A stretch of 41,607 bases of DNA, from assembly GCA_007694165.1 (NCBI GenBank), contig RECE01000258.1, positions 1-41,607 of the forward strand. Direction: 5' to 3'. The notes under the pieces are model-generated. The model worked only from the letters and a program-made list of their open reading frames with translations. It had not been told where the DNA came from and searched no databases. Position 1 is the first letter of the stretch. Each line of letters starts with the position of its first letter. The position numbers and the translations under genes are program-made. The stretch comes from Bacteroidota bacterium (GTDB lineage: Bacteria > Bacteroidota > Bacteroidia > Bacteroidales > UBA7960). Positions 34,700-41,607 of this stretch are shown one piece after another.

Positions 34700-36706
34700 T
34701 TAAGGCTCATCATCATCAGAGATAACCCTGAACTCTGTTCGCCGGTTGAGCTGATGCGCAACATCACGATGAGCCTCAGTGGGCAGTGAATTGATCCAGG
34801 CTTCTGTTAGTTTAGTTCCTGCTTCAAAAGTAAATCCTTCTCTTACAATGGTATTTTCAATGACCCTGGGTACTCTTTTTCCGTAACCCCTTGGGAGAAG
34901 TCTTTCTCTTTCAATTCCTCGCTCTATTAAATAATCTACCACGGTTTGAGCGCGGCGCTGCGACAATGTATCATTTACCTCGTGCGAGCCCCTGCTATCG
35001 GTATGCGAACCCAATTCAATCACCAGTTCAGGGTTTTCCTGCAAGGTAGTGATCAACCCGTTGAGTGAATCCTGGTATTGGGGCAATAACTCCCATCGGG
35101 CAAACTCATAGAGAATTTCGGGCAATTCAATGGGTGTATAGGGAATGGGTTCCAGGTAGAAATCAAACACAAAATCCCTGCTTCTCTCAATTCCTCTGGT
35201 GGTCTCCTGGCCCCTGGCATTGAAATACCTGTTTTTACTGGCAAGGATTTCGTAGCTCGTATTTGCTTTTACCTGGGTATTATCAAATTTATATTCCCCC
35301 TTATCGGTTGTTTCAGCCTGAACAAAAGATCCATCAGACCCAACAAGTTGTATTTGCACCCCGGGAATGGCTACTTTGGTACTATCATCGCGTACGGTTC
35401 CCTGCAGGGTAAACTCAACAGGAGCAAGATAAAATGAATAGATGGCATCGCCTCGTGCTCCTCTTTCATTGCGGCTTGATGAGAAGTATCCGGAATTTGC
35501 TCCGGTTCTGAAGGTAATCCCAAAATCATCGCCCGGGCTGTTAACAGGGGTACCTATATTTTCGGGTTGGGTCCACGAATCACCATCTTGCTGGGTGAAA
35601 AAGATGTCAAGCCCCCCCAATCCAGGATGTCCGTTGGAAGAGAAGTAAAGGGTTCCATCCTCTCTGACATATGGGAACATTTCGTCACCGGGGGTGTTAA
35701 TGACAGGCCCCAGGTTTTTGGGTTTTCCAAAATCTCCGTCCCGGGCATCGCGCTCAGCATACCAAATGTCTTTTCCCCCTTTTCCTCCGGGCATCTCCGA
35801 TACAAAATACAACCGCATATCATCATGACTGATGGCCGGATGTCCAATTGATACAGTACTGTCGGACACAAGTTTCACCTCCCTGGGTTCGCCCCAGTTG
35901 GCACCACTTCGAGTGGACTTATATATCCTGCAACCGATATCAGCATCGGGCAAAGCCTGGCAACGGGTAAAATACAATTGGGTGCCGGTAGCGTTTACCG
36001 AAGGTGCGCCTTCATTAAACTCGGTATTAATTGGCCCTTCATCAAGCAGTACAGGACGGCTCCAGTCTCCTCTCCTGTCAAGATAGGATACAAATAATGA
36101 GGTAAAGTTCTCTCCCGTCCATGGGTCTGTTTTTGAACCTATGGCACCATCCCGTGACGAGGTAAAAATCAGGATACTGTTTCGGTTATCACCAAAAGCT
36201 GGAGCAAAATCATTTTGTCTTGAGTTAAAATCTCTTTTAAGCTCCACGTCGTATAAACCGGGATTTTCCAGCAAATACCGGGATGCTTCAATGGCATCGA
36301 TCCCCCACTGCCCACGCCAGTCATCGGGCACTTTCTCTTTATAGGTTGTAAAAGCTTCCAGTGCATCTTCATATTTCTCATTTTGCATCAAGGCTTCTCC
36401 AAAATAAAAGTGAGCCACCGGATCGGGATACCTGCCTCTGATAGCCCGCCTGAAAAAGGTTTCGGCGCGTCGGGGTTCATTCAGGTACCTGTAGCACATG
36501 GCTTGCTGATATAAAATCCGGATAGCCTCCTGCCTGTCTTTCCTTCGAACACGATTGTATGCCCGCTGATAATATTTCAATGCATCACTATACTGCCTCA
36601 GTTCATAAGCATTATCGGCACGCTCAACCCTGCGGCTTTGAGACTGTATTTCCTGAGGAAATAAAAACAAAATGGCTGGAAAAATAAGGATGAAGAATTT
36701 CTTCAT
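34700..36706 (-). CDS. OmpA-family protein with TPR, beta-propeller and carboxypeptidase-regulatory-like domains (PorE-like layout)
   Basis: The 668-residue envelope protein has a signal peptide (about 1-23, no lipobox Cys), TPR helices (about 27-130), WD40-like PD40 repeats forming a propeller (about 155-400), a carboxypeptidase-regulatory-like beta-sandwich (about 410-500) and an OmpA C-terminal peptidoglycan-binding domain (about 535-660, with GSHTDSRGSHEVN and LSQRRAQTV). The same order of domains occurs in PorE of the type IX secretion system, which ties the machine to peptidoglycan. PorE is a lipoprotein and this protein is not obviously one; paralogues with this layout are common in the phylum, so PorE identity is unproven. 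Confidence 0.85.
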   Translation of the reverse strand: MKKFFILIFPAILFLFPQEIQSQSRRVERADNAYELRQYSDALKYYQRAYNRVRRKDRQEAIRILYQQAMCYRYLNEPRRAETFFRRAIRGRYPDPVAHFYFGEALMQNEKYEDALEAFTTYKEKVPDDWRGQWGIDAIEASRYLLENPGLYDVELKRDFNSRQNDFAPAFGDNRNSILIFTSSRDGAIGSKTDPWTGENFTSLFVSYLDRRGDWSRPVLLDEGPINTEFNEGAPSVNATGTQLYFTRCQALPDADIGCRIYKSTRSGANWGEPREVKLVSDSTVSIGHPAISHDDMRLYFVSEMPGGKGGKDIWYAERDARDGDFGKPKNLGPVINTPGDEMFPYVREDGTLYFSSNGHPGLGGLDIFFTQQDGDSWTQPENIGTPVNSPGDDFGITFRTGANSGYFSSSRNERGARGDAIYSFYLAPVEFTLQGTVRDDSTKVAIPGVQIQLVGSDGSFVQAETTDKGEYKFDNTQVKANTSYEILASKNRYFNARGQETTRGIERSRDFVFDFYLEPIPYTPIELPEILYEFARWELLPQYQDSLNGLITTLQENPELVIELGSHTDSRGSHEVNDTLSQRRAQTVVDYLIERGIERERLLPRGYGKRVPRVIENTIVREGFTFEAGTKLTEAWINSLPTEAHRDVAHQLNRRTEFRVISDDDEP

Positions 36707-36834
36707 AGGGTTTTCAGGAGATATTAATCAGTAAACAATTTCATTGATTGGGCCATCCATTTGGGCCGGAAATAGATTTTAAACCTTAAACGAACGATAT
36801 GAAACAAAATTGTGATGTATGATAGCAAAGTAGC

Positions 36835-37293
36835 TTAATCTGCTTTTTTTTGATCCTGTGGTGCAGAATCGTTTTTTTCCTGTTCATCAACACTACTATC
36901 CCGGTTTTTTTCAGCCTGGTTATAGGGATAAGGCAATTCATCAGTATCAGTAACAGCAGGCCCGCTCTCATCTATCTCTCCGGATTGTTCAGAGTCAATG
37001 TTGGCGGGTGGGTTTTCAGGAGATACATTCTCTATGTCGCTAAGTCCTTTGCTGAAACCTTCGATATCCTCCTTCATCTCCTTAGCAGGATTTTCTATTT
37101 CCTCAGAGTACCTGTGAATTTCGGCATTGATATCTCTTTGCACTTTTTTGATCTCATTGATCCCCTTTCCCAGGGTGCGGGCAATTTCTGGTATTTTTTT
37201 GGGGCCAAACAATAGCAGAATCAGCAGCAAAATAATAAATATTTCACCGCCACTGATTCCGAAAAGTAAAATAAAACCGAAATACATATTCAT
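36835..37293 (-). CDS. TatA/TatB-family twin-arginine translocase subunit
   Basis: The 152-residue protein has one N-terminal transmembrane helix (about 5-28), the FGPKKIPEIAR hinge (from about 29), an amphipathic helix (to about 55) and a long acidic, probably disordered tail. Tat proteins export folded proteins. The tail is longer than in most TatA proteins, so TatB is possible; the sequence alone does not decide. A TTG at 37302 would add MST; the ATG at 37293 is preferred. TatC is not in the window. A weak -7-like box TAAATTTG lies on the minus strand at 37318-37311. Confidence 0.82.
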   Translation of the reverse strand: MNMYFGFILLFGISGGEIFIILLLILLLFGPKKIPEIARTLGKGINEIKKVQRDINAEIHRYSEEIENPAKEMKEDIEGFSKGLSDIENVSPENPPANIDSEQSGEIDESGPAVTDTDELPYPYNQAEKNRDSSVDEQEKNDSAPQDQKKAD

Positions 37294-37374
37294 GGTCGAC
37301 AATTAAGGAACAAATTTAAAACAAACCTGCCAATAAAAGGGTTTTCCTTTTCTTTTTTTAGCGAAAATAAACAG

Positions 37375-37401
37375 CAAAGCCGCTTTTCAGAAGCGGCTTT
37401 G
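37375..37401 (-). terminator. terminator of secDF
   Basis: A perfect 11-bp stem CAAAGCCGCTT (37375-37385) with AAGCGGCTTTG (37391-37401), five-base loop, lies 29 bases past the secDF stop. On the minus strand it is followed by a moderately T-rich stretch. Confidence 0.6.
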
Positions 37402-37429
37402 TTGTTTATTCTATAAAAGGTGTGAAATA

Positions 37430-40400
37430 TTATTTCTTTTTATTCCTTTGCTGACGCATGATAAGGTCATAAGCAATAGGAGTTGCATTGAACAATGAAG
37501 AGTAAGTACCTACTGCAACACCAATCATAAGGGCAAAAGAGAAACCACGGATAACCTCACCACCAAACAGGAAGATAATCAACAACACTCCAATGGTAGT
37601 ACCTGAAGTATTAAAGGTACGGGAGAGTGTAGAGTTTAATGCCTTGTTGATGTTGACCTTGAGATCTCTTTTGGGATACAACCCTATGTTTTCCCTGATC
37701 CGGTCAAAAATAATCACCGTATCGTTCACCGAATAACCGATGATAGTAAGGATTGCCGCAATAAATGTCTGGTCAATTTCCATGGTCCAGGGCACAATGT
37801 TGTACAAAATGGAGTAGAGTGAAACAACGATGATGGCGTCATGGAAGAGCGTCACAAGTCCTCCCACACCAAACTGCCACTTCTTAAACCTTGCCGCAAC
37901 GTACAGGAATATGATTATCAGGGCTATTATAACACTGATAATAGCACCTCGCTTGATATCAGCAGCCACAGAGGGCCCAACTTTCTGGGAACTCATCCGA
38001 CCAAGAACTTTATCATCATCGTCAGATACAAACTCCGCGAAAGTCAGAGGTGCAGCAAAAAACTCTGATATACCCTCAAACAATCTTCTTTCTGCCAGTG
38101 AATCAGCTTGTGTTGACTCATCATCAATGAGAAAAGTAGTGGTAATCTTTACCTGGTTGGAAGGTCCAAAGGTTTTTACTTCAGGAGCCTCTTCAAAATA
38201 ATTCATCAAAGTAGAGCGCATCTCTACAGTGTTGATATTCTGGTCAAAACGAACAACGTAAGAACGTCCACCGGAAAAATCCACACCATAGCTTACACCT
38301 CTAATGAAGAAAGATGCAATACCCACGAGGATAACCAGTGAAGAAATCATGTAAAACTTCTTACGTACAGCCAGGAAGTCGAAATCAACCTTGGTAAGCA
38401 CATCTTTCGATATTTTAGAGTCGAAGGCAATGGCTGTATTCTTCTCAATCCAGTAAGAAAAGATAAGGCGTGAAATAAAGATAGCTGTAAACAGTGAGCA
38501 GATAATACCAATGATAAGGGTTGTAGCAAATCCCTGAACAGGACCTGAACCAAACACATACAATACAATACCTGTAAGCAAAGTGGTAACGTTACCATCA
38601 ATAATGGCCGAGTATGCGTTTTTATACCCGTCGGAGATGGCAAGTTTTTGGCCTTTACCGGCTCGAATCTCTTCAAGGATACGTTCATAGATGATCACGT
38701 TGGCATCTACCGCCATACCCAGGGTAAGTACGATACCTGCGATACCGGGCAAAGTAAGCACAGCACCCAGCGATGCAAGTACTCCAAAGATAAAGAAGAT
38801 GTTGGTTACAAGAGCGATATCGGCAACAAAACCTGCTCTGTTGTAATAAACTGCCATGTAAATCAATACCAGTATAAAGGCAATTACGAAAGAGTTAAGA
38901 CCACTTGAGATGGCCTCTCTACCCAATGTAGGACCTACGATGGCTTCTTCAACTATTCTGGCAGGAGCAGGTAATGAACCAGCTCTGAGAATATTGGCAA
39001 GGTCTTGTGCTTCAGCAACAGTGAATCCACCCGAAATAGAAGAACGACCTCCGGAAATTTCCACATTTACATTAGGGAAAGAATATACATAATCATCCAA
39101 TACAATAGCAATAGATTTGCCAATATTGGCAGCTGTAAGCCTTCTCCATTCGCGGGCACCTTCGCTGTTCATGGCCATGGTAACTTCAACACCACCCGCG
39201 GGGGTAAAGTCCTGACGTGCATCAACAATTACGTCACCGGTAAGGGGTGGTTCACCCCTGGTGGGAACCTTGATGGCAATAAGTTGCAATACATTCTCAG
39301 CACCACCCTGGGGTTTTATTGTCCACAAAAGTTTCATCTCCCTTGGAAACAAAGCTCTGATGTTGGGTTGACGCAAGTATGTATTAACTCTCGCTGTATC
39401 CTGAATAGCAGCACTACCTACCATGGGACCGTTTCCTAAGAAAGGTTGTCCGGTTTGTGGATCCATGAAAACATTCATGTTAAGCACAGCAAAAAGAGGA
39501 TTTCTTTGAGCCATCTCTTCATCCATGATCAATTCATCATCTATATCAGTAGCAAGAATATCCAGCAAATCATCTTCATCAGTAACGGCTGGTGTAGTCT
39601 CATCAGCCAGAATATCTTCAGCTGAAAGCTCTACCTCAACAGGCAATTCATCCTGTTGCTCAATTACTTTTCTCTCTGGCCTTGGCAATGATTCCCTGAG
39701 TCTCTCATTTGCTTCTGCAAAGAAGGGATATAACTCCGAAAACTCATAGGTTTCCCAGAATTCAAGCCTGGCAGTACCCTGCAGCAGTCTTCTTACCCTG
39801 TCCTGTTCTTTGATACCGGGCAATTCAACAAGAATCCGGCCTGATGCCTGGAGTTTCTGAATATTGGGCTGAGCAACACCAAAACGGTCAATCCTGGTGC
39901 GCAAAATCTGGAAGGATCTGTCGACAGCATCATCCACTTCTCTGTTGAGCACCCTGAGGACGTCCTCATTGGTGGCATTGAAGCTGATACGGTCGCGCAT
40001 CTCAGGTGTGGAAAATATGGCTGCAAGACTTGCATTGGGGTCGGTTTCGCGAAATGCTCTGCCGAAAAGGGTAATAAAGTTTTCACGACTTGTGCGGTGG
40101 GTTTCAATGGCACTTTCCATTGCTGCAACGAAAGTAGGATCCTGGCTGTTACCCGACAGTGCTTTTACAATGTCCGGAACGGAAATTTCCAGGGTTACGT
40201 TCATACCGCCACGAAGGTCGAGACCAAGATTGAGTTCTCTCTCTTTTACCTCCTGAAAAGTATACTTTCTCACGCCCATGTTGAAAACAACCTGATTGGA
40301 CATTGAGTCAAGATAAAACCTTTCATACCTTTGTCTTAATGAATCCATTAAAACCATTTCGACAAGTTCATCGCCACCTGACAATTCCCTGGCAATTGTC

Positions 40401-40534
40401 TGAACTCTTTCACTTTGTGAAAAAGCAACTGCATCACGCTCTACTTTACGGGAAAAATAGGTAAACGATAACTGGTACAGACATACCACAGCAAATGCTA
40501 TGGCAAAAAATCTAATCAAACCTTTGTTCTGCAT
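37430..40534 (-). CDS. secDF: fused protein translocase subunit SecDF
   Basis: SecDF uses the ion gradient to help pull proteins across the inner membrane after SecYEG. This 1034-residue protein joins SecD and SecF in one chain, typical of Bacteroidota. The first transmembrane helix (about 8-25) precedes the large periplasmic part with LDLRGGMNV (104-112). The SecD membrane block has MAVDANVIIYER. The SecF half has YGVDFSGGRSYVVRF and a membrane block with YSVNDTVIIFDRIREN. A very acidic segment at about 293-345 interrupts the periplasmic domain. A good promoter lies upstream and a hairpin terminator downstream. Confidence 0.95.
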   Translation of the reverse strand: MQNKGLIRFFAIAFAVVCLYQLSFTYFSRKVERDAVAFSQSERVQTIARELSGGDELVEMVLMDSLRQRYERFYLDSMSNQVVFNMGVRKYTFQEVKERELNLGLDLRGGMNVTLEISVPDIVKALSGNSQDPTFVAAMESAIETHRTSRENFITLFGRAFRETDPNASLAAIFSTPEMRDRISFNATNEDVLRVLNREVDDAVDRSFQILRTRIDRFGVAQPNIQKLQASGRILVELPGIKEQDRVRRLLQGTARLEFWETYEFSELYPFFAEANERLRESLPRPERKVIEQQDELPVEVELSAEDILADETTPAVTDEDDLLDILATDIDDELIMDEEMAQRNPLFAVLNMNVFMDPQTGQPFLGNGPMVGSAAIQDTARVNTYLRQPNIRALFPREMKLLWTIKPQGGAENVLQLIAIKVPTRGEPPLTGDVIVDARQDFTPAGGVEVTMAMNSEGAREWRRLTAANIGKSIAIVLDDYVYSFPNVNVEISGGRSSISGGFTVAEAQDLANILRAGSLPAPARIVEEAIVGPTLGREAISSGLNSFVIAFILVLIYMAVYYNRAGFVADIALVTNIFFIFGVLASLGAVLTLPGIAGIVLTLGMAVDANVIIYERILEEIRAGKGQKLAISDGYKNAYSAIIDGNVTTLLTGIVLYVFGSGPVQGFATTLIIGIICSLFTAIFISRLIFSYWIEKNTAIAFDSKISKDVLTKVDFDFLAVRKKFYMISSLVILVGIASFFIRGVSYGVDFSGGRSYVVRFDQNINTVEMRSTLMNYFEEAPEVKTFGPSNQVKITTTFLIDDESTQADSLAERRLFEGISEFFAAPLTFAEFVSDDDDKVLGRMSSQKVGPSVAADIKRGAIISVIIALIIIFLYVAARFKKWQFGVGGLVTLFHDAIIVVSLYSILYNIVPWTMEIDQTFIAAILTIIGYSVNDTVIIFDRIRENIGLYPKRDLKVNINKALNSTLSRTFNTSGTTIGVLLIIFLFGGEVIRGFSFALMIGVAVGTYSSLFNATPIAYDLIMRQQRNKKK

Positions 40535-40624
40535 GTTATCTGTTTTTAAATTTAATTTTTGGTTCCGACCTGAGTGGAATTTTTATAGTATTGGTTTATC
40601 CGGTGATGATTCTCAAAAAGGCTG

Positions 40625-40655
40625 CAAAGATAGAATTTCAAAACCTAATATACAA
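40625..40655 (-). promoter_or_regulatory. promoter of secDF
   Basis: On the minus strand TTG (40655-40653), a 20-base spacer and TATCTTTG (40632-40625) match the Bacteroidota -33/-7 consensus exactly in spacing. The leader to the secDF ATG is about 85 bases. Confidence 0.6.
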
Positions 40656-40790
40656 CGTCTAATTGCAATTGCATCCAACTTTTTGTTTGCCCTCAATGAA
40701 CAAATGTGTCCCCGGACAAGGTATCTTTTTGTTGTTAAGTATGTTATTCTGTTTTCGCCAGCAAATTTAGATGTTTTTTTCTGCATTGAG

Positions 40791-40806
40791 AAATAAAGCT
40801 TTATTT
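40791..40806. repeat. 16-bp perfect AT-rich palindrome at the 3' end of the protease gene
   Basis: AAATAAAGCTTTATTT reads the same on both strands and touches the stop codon of the minus-strand protease gene. It could fold as a weak hairpin without a proper loop, or be a protein-binding site upstream of secDF. Confidence 0.3.
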
Positions 40807-41231
40807 TATCTCTCTAGTTGTAACGTTTGATCTTTATAATCTATTTTAGCATTGAAGTTAATCAGCCAGTCGCCACCAATTACTCCATCAATGCGATGGA
40901 GATCGTATGCAGCATATGCATTGTTGATACTCTCAAATTCCAGCAATAGCACCTTGTGGTTTTCCATTCGCATGGATCCCAGGCATATTTCATCAATTTC
41001 AGTCTCAAAGATTTCTGCCTGGGCATTGCCAATGCCTGTAAAATTGCTTTTATAGGGCAGTATTTTACTTTCAGGAAAAACCTGGCGAATACGACTCAAA
41101 TCAAATGCCGTAAGAGAGGCTCCGGTATCTACAAGCATATTAAACGTATAGCCCGATAGCAAAGCCTTACATATTATATGGTATCCCCGGGTGGGTATCT
41201 CAATTATTCTTAAGGGTATTTTACAAATCAT
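40806..41231 (-). CDS. retropepsin-like aspartic protease domain protein
   Basis: The 141-residue, single-domain protein has the catalytic LVDTGAS motif (Asp35) and the later DGVIGGDWL segment that closes the fold in clan AA proteases. Such proteins work as homodimers, each chain giving one Asp. No signal peptide or membrane helix is seen, so it is probably cytoplasmic; the substrate is unknown. Cys3 and Cys21 are the only early Cys. It is transcribed in the same direction as secDF but 271 bases upstream of it. Confidence 0.75.
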   Translation of the reverse strand: MICKIPLRIIEIPTRGYHIICKALLSGYTFNMLVDTGASLTAFDLSRIRQVFPESKILPYKSNFTGIGNAQAEIFETEIDEICLGSMRMENHKVLLLEFESINNAYAAYDLHRIDGVIGGDWLINFNAKIDYKDQTLQLER

Positions 41232-41607
41232 CTTGGTGGTTTTGGTTGAAGGCCCATCTTATTTAAAGAAGTTTTTTTTGCACCCCTAACCCTGGATATG
41301 GCAAGAAGGGACGGGTTAAAATAAACGGCACGAATATAAGAAATATTGATTAGCCGCAACTTTGAAAGGATTGTTTTTTTCTATGATACCTCTGTTTAAA
41401 TTGGAAAAATCCCTTTTTAAAACCGCCTCATCATAACGCTGACATCCAATATCCCACAACCATCACCCCCGGAACAAAGCGCTCCTCTATCTACCACTCA
41501 CCCATGCCATCGCTATTGTGGGCCTCCGACTCTGTCACCGGCACAAAACCAGATGCAATGCACCCCGGGCCAGCGGTCCGGCATGACGATAGAAAAAGCT
41601 GTTGGTT
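41232..41607. other. gene-free region at the right edge
   Basis: No coding frame is supported in these 376 bases. The first half is AT-rich; the last 190 bases or so become C-rich, a visible shift in composition. At 41565-41581 CCGGGCC-AGC-GGTCCGG forms a GC-rich hairpin (six of seven pairs, the seventh G-T) followed by CATGACG, resembling a REP-type palindrome. The region continues past the window. Confidence 0.5.

Overview
The window looks like a chromosomal segment of a Bacteroidota bacterium. Several features point this way: a fused SecD-SecF protein; promoter-like TAnnTTTG boxes (the Bacteroidota -7 motif), sometimes paired with a TTG near -33; start codons preceded by A-rich leaders rather than strong Shine-Dalgarno sequences; an OmpA/TPR/beta-propeller protein of PorE-like design; and housekeeping genes of Bacteroidota type (PurM, type 2 PyrF). 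The genus cannot be fixed from the sequence alone. No tRNA, rRNA, CRISPR array or intact transposase was seen.

Layout. 1-9.5 kb: gyrB (+), preceded by an inverted-repeat-bounded intergenic element and followed by a strong terminator and a repeat-rich gap; a SNF2-type helicase (-), an exported glutathione peroxidase (-), cysQ (+), an EamA-family transporter (-), and an overlapping pair encoding a NadR-like P-loop kinase and a YkoF-like thiamine-binding protein (-). 9.7-30.0 kb: a roughly 20 kb island, all on the + strand, made almost entirely of signal-transduction genes. 30.1-41.2 kb: housekeeping and envelope genes, namely ilvE (+), then on the - strand prfA-pyrF, purM, a PorE-like OmpA protein, a TatA/B-like protein, secDF and a retropepsin-like protease.

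The island is the most interesting part. It opens with stand-alone CheR and CheB proteins. Next comes a gene train (GAF membrane protein, membrane GAF-PAS-PAS-SpoIIE phosphatase, SiaB-like kinase, SiaC-like phosphoprotein, ABCG-type transporter with TerB-like and FHA-like N-terminal domains, lipoprotein). From the SpoIIE gene onward it is tightly spaced. The SiaA/SiaB/SiaC parts match the partner-switch module of Pseudomonas, but SiaD, the diguanylate cyclase output, is absent; in its place sits a large ABC transporter plus a lipoprotein. I infer a phosphorylation-controlled partner switch whose output is a transport or envelope machine. Downstream are a secreted small protein, a single-domain response regulator, a 1238-residue CheB-CheR-PAS fusion, an Rcp1-like response regulator in an apparent operon with a REC-adenylate cyclase, and a REC-PAS-PAS-histidine kinase-REC hybrid. 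No MCP, CheA, CheW or flagellar gene is present, so the Che-type enzymes probably serve non-chemotactic signalling.

All functional calls come from reading motifs in the translated sequence and from knowledge of the families; no database search was run.
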